In this document: one piece after another, positions 1-8,810 of the stretch | Layout: each line of letters opens with the position of its first letter | Numbering within the stretch: position 1 is the first letter of the stretch | Assembly (NCBI GenBank): GCA_028823855.1 | Contig: JAPPFL010000001.1 | Location: 62,001 to 126,000 of the forward strand | DNA from: Albidovulum sp. | Lineage (GTDB): Bacteria > Pseudomonadota > Alphaproteobacteria > Rhodobacterales > Rhodobacteraceae | Reading direction: 5' to 3' | DNA: 64,000 nucleotides | The notes under the pieces: model-generated | Told to the model about the DNA's origin: nothing | Seen by the model: the letters and a program-made list of their open reading frames with translations, nothing else | Database searches by the model: none | Program-made: the position numbers and the translations under genes

Positions 1-339
1 GTCGTATTCGCTTTCCGAACGCTTAGTAAACCCGGAAAGCCCGCCGCCTTGTCGAATCGTGCGTATGCGACCGCGCCTTCCGGTGAGGATTTTGTGGGGA
101 TAGCACTGGTGGCCAACATCCCAGATCAGAATATCGCCTGGAGTATCGAACAGATGATGCAGCGCGACTGTAAGCTCAATCACGCCGAGACCGGCGCCGA
201 GATGCCCGCCAGTTGTCGAAACGGCATCGATCGTTTCCGCGCGCAGGTCGTCTGCGACCGCCCGCAGTTCGCCTAGCGACAAGCCGCGCAAGTCTCGCGG
301 CCAACTCACTCTGTCCAAGTTCGGCGTATCGACTGACAT
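1..339 (-). CDS. dxs: 1-deoxy-D-xylulose-5-phosphate synthase, N-terminal part (runs off left edge)
   Basis: The enzyme condenses pyruvate with glyceraldehyde 3-phosphate, the first step of the MEP isoprenoid pathway, in the cytoplasm with thiamine diphosphate. The 113 codons present start at ATG 339, preceded on the minus strand by AGGAAAGAG about 8 bases upstream. They read open to the window edge and contain the family hallmarks [28 protein letters not shown], the thiamine-binding [16 protein letters not shown] and [16 protein letters not shown]. The rest of this roughly 640-residue family lies outside the window. It has the alphaproteobacterial look and is the best taxonomic marker here. 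Identification is by remembered family sequence. Confidence 0.95.
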   Translation of the reverse strand, partial: MSVDTPNLDRVSWPRDLRGLSLGELRAVADDLRAETIDAVSTTGGHLGAGLGVIELTVALHHLFDTPGDILIWDVGHQCYPHKILTGRRGRIRTIRQGGGLSGFTKRSESEYD

Positions 340-1425
340 TGTGATTCTCTTTCCTGTGCGCTTCCACGCATAAATACATAGTTGCTGGAAGCGGACAACT
401 TGTTGGCGATCAAATCAAAGGCATTTATCCACGCCGCAGCCAATCCGAACAGATACCGCGCCTCGACCCGTCCGCATCCAGCCCAGTTCCTAGCACAGCT
501 TTTCCTAGGGGGGGGGGGGGGCGACCGAATGCTTTTCCAGCATCGCCTTTTCGCCGGTCGCATAAAGCTCGTCTCCGGCGGCGAGGATGCCGTCGACGGC
601 AGAATAAGCGAAAGCGCTCGATTGAAATTGCCGTTCCCGCAACGCCGAGCGTCCAGGGCTTGCCTATCAACCGAATAGTGAAGGTCGAATTTTCCGCTAT
701 TCCTCGGGTGCCGCGATTCGATTGAAGAGAACCATCTCTTGCCGCGCCACGAGATCGCATGTAAGGTCGGCTTTCATCAGCGAATGTATTCGCCGGCCAT
801 TGCGGAATCCTTGTCGACCACCAGTGTCTACAATGGACAATGCCTACTGCATCGTATTCCAAAAAAATTGGTTCGGACTACTCGGGTGAAGAGCCATACA
901 TCAAGCCTTGAACTAAGAGCGAGTTAGGGAACCGCCAGCCGCGTGCATTTAGAATCGGGCTAGTCGGAATTGTGCTCCTGCCCGGGCCCGGCCTGCGCAA
1001 GCCTCATTTACGTTTTCGTCATTTTTGGCAGCACATGCCAGCAGCCTGGCTAGTTTTCGACGTCGCCGCAATACATTGGCTATGCCGACATAAACTGCAA
1101 CTATTTGCTTACTGGCCTTGAGTTCTCGTGCTCGGACTTTTTCTTTGAATCGCCCGGCTGTAACATTGGAAAGTCGATCGTCGCGAAGGCATTTTCAACT
1201 TTGCGACCTCAAAGATCGATGGAAAAATGCCGCAAACAAGGCAGAAACACCGTTTGCCGTGCGCATTATGGTTTTGCTCGCAACGGTATCAAGTATCCAT
1301 TGTCCGATTGGCCGCCAATGGTCGGGTTTACCAAAAACAATAAATTGCGCTATGAATTTTTGCGCCAATGTAAATCTGGTTGTACTGCTAGTCTCCGAAA
1401 TCGGCGAATTGACAAAGGATCGAAA
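340..1425. other. Gap without a recognisable gene; probable decayed sequence
   Basis: About 1.1 kb between the divergent dxs and the COG4091 gene. The minus strand at roughly 380-640 has protein-like stretches in more than one frame, such as AVDGILAAGDELYATGEK and [20 protein letters not shown], separated by a run of 14 G. This suggests a frameshifted relic directly upstream of dxs, but I do not recognise the family. The remainder holds no convincing coding sequence; the A/T-rich 1330-1380 stretch is the likely promoter area for the gene at 1426. Confidence 0.4.
508..521. repeat. Homopolymer of 14 G
   Basis: Fourteen consecutive G on the plus strand (14 C on the minus strand). It lies between two protein-like segments that are in different minus-strand frames. 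It could be a slippage site, a phase-variable tract or an assembly/sequencing error; the sequence alone does not decide. Confidence 0.9.
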
Positions 1426-2760
1426 ATGACATCCAACGTCGCGCTCACGGGACTCGCCAAAGATTTGGCGAGGCGCGCAAGTAGCAGCTCTCCTGTACGA
1501 ATTGGCTTAATCGGGTCGGGCGAGATGGGAACCGATATCGTAACCCGGGCGAAAATGATGACAGGTATAGAAGTGGCGGCGATTTTGGCGCTCAGTCCTT
1601 CATCGGCCCACAAAGCCGTTGACCTTGCGTACCGAGAAACCGGTCATAGCGTCGACGCAACCAACGTGGGCGAACTGAATTCGGCCATCGAGAGCAGTAA
1701 GACCGCGGTCACCGACAACGTCGACGCGTTGCTAGATTCTGGAATGATCGATGTCGTCGTCGAAGCAACCGGAATTCCGGAGGCAGGCGCCGATATCGGG
1801 CTGAGAGCCATGGAGAGCGGCAAACACCTAGTTATGATGAATGTGGAAGCAGATGTCACCGTCGGCTCCTACCTTCGACGCGAGGCTGATCGGCTGAACG
1901 TCGTCTACTCGTTGGGTGCCGGGGATGAACCGTCCGCTTGCATGGAATTGATCGAATTCGTTTCGGCCATGGGTCACAAGATCGTTTGCGCCGGAAAGGG
2001 CAAGAACAACCCCTTGAACTTCGATGCAACGCCCGACGAATACTTTGCCGAAGCCAAGAGCCGAAATATGAACCCTCGACTGCTCGTTGAGTTCGTTGAC
2101 GGTTCGAAAACCATGGTCGAAATGTCGGCAATCGCCAACGCCACCGGTTTGATTCCGGATATCGACGGAATGCACGGGCCGGCCGCAGAGACGAAGGAAT
2201 TGGCTAGTGTTTTCGTTCCCGAACGCAATGGAGGCATTCTATCCGATATAGGCCGTGTAGACTACACAGTCGGGAAAGGTGTCGCTCCCGGAGTTTTCGT
2301 CGTCGCAGAGGCCGAGCACCCGCGTGTCTGGGAGCGCATGAATGATCTCAATATGGGCGATGGTCCGTATTTTGAATTTATTCGGCCCTACCATTTGACT
2401 TCGCTGGAAGTTCCGCTGACCTGCGCCCGCGCGGTTCTTTACGGCAAAGCCGACATGGTCCCGCTGGATATCCCCGTCGCGGATGTCTGTGCCTTGGCGA
2501 AGCGCAATCTGCTAGTCGGCGAAATCTTCGACCAAATCGGCGAATTCACCTACCGAGCCTGGGCAATGGAGGCATCGCGAGCTTTCTCTCGGAAAGCGAT
2601 TCCCGCCGGTTTGCTTTCGGGAGCGAAAGTAACCAAGGCGATCAAGAAAGGCGAACTGATAACAACAAAAAATGCTGAACTGCCGAACAATTCGCGCATT
2701 GTTGAATTGCGCAGATTGCAAGACATGAAGGTCTTCGGGAAGTCCTTGTTCGATACTTAA
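1426..2760 (+). CDS. COG4091-type NAD(P)-dependent dehydrogenase with C-terminal SAF domain
   Basis: A 444-residue protein of the family annotated as predicted homoserine dehydrogenase with a C-terminal SAF domain. The N-terminal Rossmann fold shows VRIGLIGSGEMGTDIV near residues 24-40 and VVVEATGIPEAGADIG near 106-121. A central GAGDEPSACMELIEF segment and the 'GKGKNNPLN' stretch are typical of this family. The last 70 residues (RKAIPAGLLSGAKVTKAIKKG) form the SAF-like part. ATG 1426 is chosen because AAAGG sits 9 bases upstream and this gives the usual length; the open frame extends further upstream without family similarity. The substrate is unknown; the family is found beside sugar-acid and polyol catabolic genes. 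It is not the biosynthetic Hom protein, which has an ACT domain. Confidence 0.85.
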   Translation: MTSNVALTGLAKDLARRASSSSPVRIGLIGSGEMGTDIVTRAKMMTGIEVAAILALSPSSAHKAVDLAYRETGHSVDATNVGELNSAIESSKTAVTDNVDALLDSGMIDVVVEATGIPEAGADIGLRAMESGKHLVMMNVEADVTVGSYLRREADRLNVVYSLGAGDEPSACMELIEFVSAMGHKIVCAGKGKNNPLNFDATPDEYFAEAKSRNMNPRLLVEFVDGSKTMVEMSAIANATGLIPDIDGMHGPAAETKELASVFVPERNGGILSDIGRVDYTVGKGVAPGVFVVAEAEHPRVWERMNDLNMGDGPYFEFIRPYHLTSLEVPLTCARAVLYGKADMVPLDIPVADVCALAKRNLLVGEIFDQIGEFTYRAWAMEASRAFSRKAIPAGLLSGAKVTKAIKKGELITTKNAELPNNSRIVELRRLQDMKVFGKSLFDT

Positions 2761-2936
2761 TGCTCGACAATTTCAGCTTTCCAGATTCGGCGCAAACGCC
2801 GCAGCGTCCCGATTTCCGTATCACCAAGCCCAACCCGCAGATTAAGTCGGTGAGCTTTCCGAAAAGGGGGCAACAATCCCTGAGATGGCGTAGCCCTTCA
2901 ATTCCTAAGAAAATTCTCAACGGGCGAATTCAATAG
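2760..2936 (+). CDS. Possible small translationally coupled reading frame or relic
   Basis: The stop codon of the COG4091 gene overlaps an ATG (TAATG) that opens 58 codons, beginning MLDNFSFPDSAQTPQRPDF. I recognise no domain. The coupling-type overlap suggests a former downstream operon partner now truncated, but a chance frame is about as likely. Confidence 0.2.
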   Translation: MLDNFSFPDSAQTPQRPDFRITKPNPQIKSVSFPKRGQQSLRWRSPSIPKKILNGRIQ

Positions 2937-3696
2937 GACGCATACGGAACCGTCCAAGCACTCCAGTGCCAAGACCCACCCGAAACGCGCTGAAGAGGCG
3001 ATTGAAGGAACCGTCGCGGGCCTTGGACAACTTGCTTTTTCCCAATGCTAGCGGACATCGAGGTGCCGGGGACGGTGTGAAGCCCCTGTTGAACAATCGA
3101 ACCTATTGCCGCCGCAGCCAAATGCCCCTCTCTTGACCGCCAACGAACCGCTCACCGGCCTCGCTTCACCGTGGCCACGGATCTCTTGCATGCCTACGTC
3201 GATCGAATGGCATTCGCACTCCGGCTCGGGCGCGAATTGGTCGAGACAAAACAGATCTATGTCGAGGGATGCTGGCATTTGAAGAAGAGAAGTTCGACGA
3301 AACATCGCTGCCGACAGGAAAGCCGGGCCAAGGAACGATAGCTGAAGTTTCTCGGCAACCTGTAATCCGAAAACGGACAATTTCATGCGATCAGATCGCA
3401 AGACTGGAATTTCCTTAGGCGTTCAATCAGGTTCGGCTTAAGAGGATTCGCACAACAACGAATTCTGGTACCCTGCATGGCGAAAAAGCGATGGACTCTT
3501 CGAACCCGGCCGTCAGCTTAGAGCGCCTAATACTGAACTAGATTTTGAAAGTTTGTTTTTGCCTAAGCGTGCCAACGGACTGGTATCCGCAGTCGTCGCG
3601 GCCAAATTGGGTGCGCGCGGTATGCAATGGAGTGCTCGCGAGCCCTTCAATTTCGACCAAGCATTGAGGGTCTTGCTCTTGCTCGTAAACGCTGCT
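2937..3696. other. Gap; probable decayed coding sequence, family not recognised
   Basis: No intact gene. On the plus strand around 3180-3290 there is a protein-like stretch (DLLHAYVDRMAFALRLGREL, continuing LVETKQIYVEGCWHLKK) interrupted on both sides by stops and frame changes. It looks like the relic of an enzyme downstream of the COG4091 gene. I cannot name the family. Confidence 0.3.
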
Positions 3697-4310
3697 CGCC
3701 AGCAGCAGAAACCGCCATCTACTAGTAGGTCAACGCCTGTGCGGTATGTCGATGAATCACTCGCCAGAAAAATCGCCGGGCCAACCATCTCATCCGCCGT
3801 CGCAACGCACCGCATCGGCGTCTGACTTTCGATCTCCCGCGTTTCGTGAACCATATCGGGACGCGTGTTCATAGGCATCGCGGTGAAAGCACGGCTGATG
3901 GAACTAACCCCGACACCGCGATCAACCCATTCTATCGCCATCGATATCGACAGGTGAATCACGCCGGTCCTGGGGGCATTGTAGTGCAACTGGTTCAAAA
4001 CCCGACACACAATGACAACGGGCATTGCAGCGATATCGATGATTGATCCTTCCCGTGTCGAAGCATAGCGCATGCCTCGGTTTGACAAGGAAGGAAGACG
4101 TCTTTCATATTTTTGTCCGCGAGGGTTTGATATTGTTCTTCGTTCATCTCTTCCGCGGAGCTGGCTTTGGCGATTCCCGCGGCATTGACTGGGATGCCTA
4201 GTTCGCCGAGTTCGCTTTAAGGTCGGGCTGCGGCTTCATCGAAGCGAGCACGGTCTATAACGTCGGCATCAATTGCAGTTGCTCTCCCGCGGCCTCTATC
4301 AACTTAACCG
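3697..4310 (-). pseudogene. Decayed short-chain dehydrogenase/reductase
   Basis: The minus strand carries most of an SDR in pieces. A segment resembling GRATAIDADVIDRARFDE near 4230-4290 is followed, after a frame change and a stop (TTTAAGG region), by LGELGIPVNAAGIAKASSAE, then NMKDVFLPCQTEACAML, then GSIIDIAAMPVVIV, LNQLHYNAPRTGVIHL, and the typical C-terminus VGPAIFLASDSSTYRTGVDL / LVDGGFCCW. The catalytic YxxxK is degraded: the Tyr is kept (HYNA) but the Lys position reads Arg. The N-terminal glycine-rich cofactor motif is not readable. Frameshifts, stops and the lost Lys together mean it is no longer an enzyme. Confidence 0.8.
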
Positions 4311-5072
4311 AGTTAAAATTCGATTTGATATTGGCAAGAGAATCTGCAGTCGATTGGCAGCCTCGGGGATAGGGCGAACTCTTCTTCTCGAATATTGGCA
4401 TGCAGAATCCGCGAACGAATACCTTTAAGCGCATGGGCGCCGATGAAATTGAATCCCGATACCGGTCGCCGGTTTATTCGGGCCACCAATGACGCTCTAG
4501 GGTTGACAAAGCGGTTCTTGAATGCCGCGTCTTCACTATCGTCGGCCTAGGCGAAGGCTGAATAATAATTGTTAGCGAACTCGGCAATCTAGGCAGTGCG
4601 TTTGTCCATTGCACCGCGATTCGATCCAATGCCATCGGCGAATTCGAACCACAGCATCTTGTCATGGAAACTACGGGATGCGCGCATGTCGCCTCTAGCA
4701 ATGAAAACCCAATAGTTGCGTCGGCTAGTCATTCCGATGCTGAGGGCGGCGGAGTGACGAAGGCCGGATTTGCGTTCCAAATCTTCGCGGCGGCATTCGC
4801 GTCGAGCTTTCTAAAATCCCAAATTCAAAAAAATTTACGCCTAGTCGCGCAAAACGCTCACTACTCGCATTCGGCACAGATTGATCAATGCGTTGGGACA
4901 AATTTGCCGCTTTTGCCGCCCGCTAGACGCGAATCGGCAAAATTTCAAATCGCATCGCGCTTGCTTGAGGTGCCGAAGTGGCGCGACGCACAAAAAATAG
5001 TCGGCAATTGTCAAGTTTCCGAAATTTCGATACCAAGTCCAATGTCATTTGAGTTGACTTGATGACGGAAAA
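4311..5072. other. Gap; nothing recognisable apart from SDR upstream debris
   Basis: About 760 bases between the decayed SDR and the TRAP operon. A 132-codon plus-strand frame (4664-5062) has no family similarity I can see and a composition typical of non-coding sequence here. The last part, A/T-rich, presumably holds the TRAP promoter. Confidence 0.4.
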
Positions 5073-5115
5073 CCTTCAACCAATTCAATGAAATTATTTT
5101 TTGGAATTGTTAAGG
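5073..5115 (+). promoter_or_regulatory. Imperfect inverted repeat that could hide the dctP ribosome-binding site
   Basis: CCTTCAACCAATTC (5073-5086) can pair with GGAATTGTTAAGG (5103-5115), giving about 12 base pairs with two bulged C and a 17-base A/T-rich loop. The 3' arm covers most of the AAGGAG that serves the TRAP binding-protein gene. In the mRNA this could limit translation until the structure opens. Its energy has not been computed and it may be fortuitous. Confidence 0.35.
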
Positions 5116-5126
5116 AGATGAAGGAA

Positions 5127-6164
5127 ATGGTTGCAAGCCTATCCGCAACGGCCGCGGCCTTTGCCGCGGCGATGTTTGCATTCGCAGGTGCTTCAGTCGC
5201 TCAAGAATTTTCGTTCAAGCTGCATCACTTGCTCAGCGCCAATGCGCCGGCACACACCCAAATGCTGGAGCCTTGGGCAAAGCAAGTCGAAGAAAATTCC
5301 GGCGGACGAGTCGAAATTGAGATTTTCCCTTCGATGACGCTCGGAGGGCGCCCGGCCGAGTTAATAAGTCAGGCCAGAGACGGCGTAGTGGACATCGTTT
5401 GGACGGTCAACGGGTATACACCCGGCCTGTTTCCAAGAACAGAAGTCCTAGAATTGCCGTTTGTCTACGTCAACGACCCTGTCGCAGCCAATCTGACTCT
5501 CTACGATTTGTTCGAAAGCGATTTGAAGCAGGAATACGCGGGCGTGGAGGTCATGTTTCTGCACGTTCACGCCGGCCAAGCCATTCATATGCGCTCGAAT
5601 GAAGTCCGCTCTCCAGCCGACCTAGCCGGATTGAAGATGAGAATCCCGACGCGCACAGGAGCTTGGATCATCGAAGCCCTAGGCGCAACCCCGGTCGCGA
5701 TGCCGGTCCCGGACCTCCCGCAGGCGCTTCAGAAGGGCGCAGTTGATGGCGCCTTTATTCCCTGGGAGATAATTCCTCCGCTAAAAATTCAAGATCAGAC
5801 CCAGTTCCAAATCGAAGGCGCGGACATGGCGCGATTCGGCACGACCACCTTTCAGGTTTCCATGAACAAGTCGCGCTGGGAAAACCTGCCGGAAGACATT
5901 CAGAAAGCCTTTAAAGATGCTTCCGGGCGCGATTGGTGGGGCGAGGTCGGAGAAATCTGGCGCGCATCCGACGACTTCGGCATAGGCCTCGCGGTTAATG
6001 CCGGAAACAGCCATATCGTGCTCTCTCCCGAAGAAACGGCGGCTTTCAAAGCAGCGCTTGAACCCGCGGTCGACCGCTGGATCGGCGAAGTCGCCGAAAA
6101 GGGCATCGACGGAGCTGCTCTCGTCGCGAAGGCTCGTAAGTTGATCGTCCAGAATTCGCAGTGA
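5127..6164 (+). CDS. dctP: TRAP transporter solute-binding protein, DctP family
   Basis: Periplasmic receptor that delivers an organic acid or related solute to the DctQM permease. The 345-residue product starts with a hydrophobic leader ending in ASVA before QEFSF, a likely signal peptidase I site. The mature part shows the family pattern: LEPWAKQVEENSGGRVEIEI, DGVVDIVWTVNGYTPGLFPR, and LAGLKMRIPTRTGAWIIEAL with the Arg that normally salt-bridges a carboxylate ligand, then ALQKGAVDGAF. ATG 5127 is chosen because AAGGAG ends 9 bases upstream; ATG 5118 touches that site and ATG 5088 has none, though either would add lysines to the leader. The ligand is not predictable. The gene is the first of a three-gene operon and overlaps the next by 4 bases. 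Confidence 0.93.
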   Translation: MVASLSATAAAFAAAMFAFAGASVAQEFSFKLHHLLSANAPAHTQMLEPWAKQVEENSGGRVEIEIFPSMTLGGRPAELISQARDGVVDIVWTVNGYTPGLFPRTEVLELPFVYVNDPVAANLTLYDLFESDLKQEYAGVEVMFLHVHAGQAIHMRSNEVRSPADLAGLKMRIPTRTGAWIIEALGATPVAMPVPDLPQALQKGAVDGAFIPWEIIPPLKIQDQTQFQIEGADMARFGTTTFQVSMNKSRWENLPEDIQKAFKDASGRDWWGEVGEIWRASDDFGIGLAVNAGNSHIVLSPEETAAFKAALEPAVDRWIGEVAEKGIDGAALVAKARKLIVQNSQ

Positions 6165-6688
6165 ATCCCGCGAACGAATCAGATGAAATGCGCCGCACCG
6201 GCTGGATCGGTGCGGCGAAATTGGCAATTGACGTCTGGGCACTGGCAGGCGGCGTACTGCTGCTTGCGGTAGTTGCGATCAATGTATTTTCGGTCCTCGG
6301 AGGAATTTTCTGGAAGCCTTTTCCAGGCGACTTCGAATTGACGGAAATCGGCGTCGCGGTCGCGGCGTTTTCTTTTCTGCCCTACTGTCAGCTGCGCGGC
6401 GCTAATGTGACCGCCGACATTTTTACCGCTCGCGCTTCTACTCGCTGGATCGCGATATTCCGAATTTTCGCCGCGGCCGCGGCTATTGTATTCGCGGCTC
6501 TCCTTTTGTGGAGAATGTATGCCGGGATGCTAAGCCAAAAGGAATACGGATACACGACCGCAATTCTGCAAGTTCCGATCTGGTGCGCGTATGTTCCGAT
6601 ACTCGTTTCATTGGCGCTTCTGTTCGTTGCGGCAGCGATTTCATTTTCAGAAGGCGGATTTGGCTTGAATTTACGGAAGCGCGCGTAA
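6161..6688 (+). CDS. dctQ: TRAP transporter small membrane subunit, DctQ family
   Basis: A 175-residue inner-membrane protein with four hydrophobic segments (about residues 18-45, 58-80, 98-122 and 140-160), the normal DctQ layout. Family features include GGIFWKPFPGDFELTEIGVA and the SFLPYCQLRGANVTADIF stretch between helices 2 and 3. GTG 6161 overlaps the dctP stop (GTGA), consistent with coupling; ATG 6188 is an alternative that would shorten the cytoplasmic leader by nine residues. It pairs with the large DctM subunit to drive sodium-dependent uptake. Confidence 0.92.
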   Translation: MNPANESDEMRRTGWIGAAKLAIDVWALAGGVLLLAVVAINVFSVLGGIFWKPFPGDFELTEIGVAVAAFSFLPYCQLRGANVTADIFTARASTRWIAIFRIFAAAAAIVFAALLLWRMYAGMLSQKEYGYTTAILQVPIWCAYVPILVSLALLFVAAAISFSEGGFGLNLRKRA

Positions 6689-8043
6689 TGGACCCTGTTT
6701 CGACCGGTTTGGCCGGTCTCGTAGTTTTGGTCCTACTTATCGCCATCCGAATGCCCATCGCCTACTCGATGATTCTTGTCGGCGGAATCGGCATCATGGT
6801 TGTGAACGGTCCGGCGCCGATGCTGAACCAGCTTAAGACATTGGCCTATGGCCAATTTTCGATCTACAGCCTTACCGTAGTTCCGATGTTCGTTTTGATG
6901 GGTTCGCTCGCTTCCAAGGTCGGCTTGTCGAGGGCTCTCTTCAGAGCCGCAAATGCGTGGCTAGGCTGGCTGCGCGGCGGCACCGCGATGGCGGCCATCG
7001 CCGCGTGCGCGGGCTTCGGCTCCGTCTGCGGATCATCTCTTGCCACGGCAAGTACGATGGGCCGGGTTGCCCTGCCCGAATTGAAAAAATATCGGTATTC
7101 CGGTGCGCTGGCGACAGGTTCCCTGGCGGCAGGAGGCGTGCTGGGAATACTGATTCCGCCCTCGGTGGTGCTGATCATTTACGCAATCATCGTGGAAGCG
7201 AATATCGTTACGATGTTTACGGCCGCTATCGTTCCAGGACTATTCGCGGTCGTTTTGTTCCTGTTGACCATCGCCGCATACGTTTTGGTGAATCCCGACG
7301 CCGGTCCCAAGGGCGGATACACGGATCGTCAGGAATTTTTTGCGGCGACGATCGGACTGATTCCTGTGCTTGCTATTTTCGGGTTGGTTCTCGGCGGCAT
7401 TTTCGCAGGGTTTTACAACCCCACCCCGGCAGCAGCAGTCGGCGTTTTTCTTGTATGGGCCTACGGCGCGATCAAGCGCGAAATAACCTTCCGAGTCATG
7501 GAGGAGGCATTAAAGGAGACAGCCTCGACTACCGGAATGATCTACTTGATCCTTCTCGGCGCCGAATTGATGAAAATCTTCCTTTCCCGGGTCGGGTTGC
7601 CGCAGGCGACGGCTGAATGGATAAGCCAAACCGGCATGGCGCCGATGCTTGTCATGATCATTCTGCTGACGGCGCTAATCGTTCTCGGCTGCCTGATGGA
7701 CAGCCTGTCGATGATTCTTCTGGTCATTCCCTTCTTTTGGCCCGTTCTCGTCGAAATCAACGGCGGAATTTATCAGGGCGCGGACGGTTCGGGTTTCGGC
7801 ATGGGCACGGAAGAGCTCAAGATTTGGTTCGGCATATTGGCGCTAATCGTCGTCGAGCTAGGATTGATAACTCCGCCGGTCGGCCTGAACGTATTCGTAA
7901 TTTCGGCTCTGGCGAAAGACACGCCCATGCTTGAGACATTCAAAGGGGTAGCGCCGTTTTTCGGCGCCGAGATCATTCGCGTCGTAATCCTGCTAATCTT
8001 TCCCGCTTTGACGTTGTGGCTGCCCTCGGTCATGGCCGGCTGA
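6688..8043 (+). CDS. dctM: TRAP transporter large permease, DctM family
   Basis: A 451-residue polytopic protein, close to the family norm, that carries the transport path. Recognisable parts are IRMPIAYSMILVGGIGIMV near the N-terminus, LYGxPMF-like VVPMFVLMGSLASKVGLS, the GFGSVCGSSLATASTMG motif, GSLAAGGVLGILIPPSVVL, and at the end LGLITPPVGLNVFVISALAK. ATG 6688 is chosen because it overlaps the dctQ stop (TAATG) and begins the first helix. The frame runs open further upstream inside dctQ without meaning. The gene ends 68 bases before the convergent RraA-like gene. Confidence 0.94.
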   Translation: MDPVSTGLAGLVVLVLLIAIRMPIAYSMILVGGIGIMVVNGPAPMLNQLKTLAYGQFSIYSLTVVPMFVLMGSLASKVGLSRALFRAANAWLGWLRGGTAMAAIAACAGFGSVCGSSLATASTMGRVALPELKKYRYSGALATGSLAAGGVLGILIPPSVVLIIYAIIVEANIVTMFTAAIVPGLFAVVLFLLTIAAYVLVNPDAGPKGGYTDRQEFFAATIGLIPVLAIFGLVLGGIFAGFYNPTPAAAVGVFLVWAYGAIKREITFRVMEEALKETASTTGMIYLILLGAELMKIFLSRVGLPQATAEWISQTGMAPMLVMIILLTALIVLGCLMDSLSMILLVIPFFWPVLVEINGGIYQGADGSGFGMGTEELKIWFGILALIVVELGLITPPVGLNVFVISALAKDTPMLETFKGVAPFFGAEIIRVVILLIFPALTLWLPSVMAG

Positions 8044-8111
8044 GCCAGCAATTCGACGGCTGCGGAAACTATCTCCCGTCGACCGGTTTCGCGTTCCGCG
8101 CCAGCTACGAT

Positions 8112-8810
8112 TCAGGTTCTCGCGGCTTCAAACGCTTCCCACGACCTGCGGAAAGTTTCAAAGTCGTAATTTTCGGCATTTCTAGCCGGTTCAAGCACAA
8201 TGGATTCTGTTTCCAGCATTTGCGCTACGGCCGCGGCAATCTTGGGTTCCACCGAACGAGGCACAACCGCTGCGCCGTGAATATCCGCATGGATCAAATC
8301 TCCCGGACTGACATCCATGCCGAACACGGAGACCGGCGTATCGATTTCAACGACATGGACGAAGGCGTGGCTTACGCCGATTTCTGCCGCGACAATTGGG
8401 AATCCGTCGGGCAATTCGCCTAGGTCTCGTACCAGACCGTCGGTAACGACGCCCGAAATGCCGAAGGCCTTGTGTACCGTCGCATTGACCTCGCCCCAAT
8501 AGGCGCCGCAGATGTTAGGCTTGTCTAAATCCTCGAGCACCGCGATTGCGGGGCGAACGCCATCCGCCATGTACTTGTAATACGCCATTCTGCGTTCTTT
8601 TGCCTGCTGCGGGCCGCCGTCGAAGGGAGCCGAGGCTCGAATTTTGGCGGTTAGTGCGCGCCCGACTATCGGCTGCCCGCCGAAACCGGCCGTAGCAACC
8701 GAACCGCGCGAATAGTGGTAGTGCCCCCTCTCACCTAGGGCCACCTCAATAGCATTGCATACGGTCGGTGTATCGATTCCGCGCAGCAATTCGAAAAGGT
8801 CAATTTCCAT
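8112..8810 (-). CDS. RraA-like / demethylmenaquinone-methyltransferase-fold aldolase family protein
   Basis: A 232-residue member of the RraA-like fold, which includes 4-hydroxy-4-methyl-2-oxoglutarate/oxaloacetate aldolases and lyases of sugar-acid pathways. Seen are DTPTVCNAIE near the N-terminus, the divalent-metal site region FGISGVVTDGLVRDLGEL with the conserved Arg-Asp, and VSPGDLIHADIHGAAVVPR. Last gene of the long minus-strand operon, its ATG lying directly behind the hydrolase stop (TGAATG). RraA proper, the RNase E inhibitor, is shorter and unlikely in this context. The probable role is cleavage or decarboxylation of a keto acid from the pathway; the substrate is unknown. Confidence 0.85.
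   Translation of the reverse strand: MEIDLFELLRGIDTPTVCNAIEVALGERGHYHYSRGSVATAGFGGQPIVGRALTAKIRASAPFDGGPQQAKERRMAYYKYMADGVRPAIAVLEDLDKPNICGAYWGEVNATVHKAFGISGVVTDGLVRDLGELPDGFPIVAAEIGVSHAFVHVVEIDTPVSVFGMDVSPGDLIHADIHGAAVVPRSVEPKIAAAVAQMLETESIVLEPARNAENYDFETFRRSWEAFEAART

Noticed and set aside
4664-5062. 132-codon plus-strand frame before the TRAP operon
   Set aside because: No domain, no ribosome-binding site and low-complexity composition.
6508-6687. A longer version of the DctM gene starting inside dctQ
   Set aside because: Additional 60 residues are out-of-frame dctQ sequence; ATG 6688 overlaps the dctQ stop and begins the first helix.
8112-8810. Annotation as the RNase E regulator RraA
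   Set aside because: Longer than RraA, in a catabolic operon, and with the aldolase-type Arg-Asp metal region.
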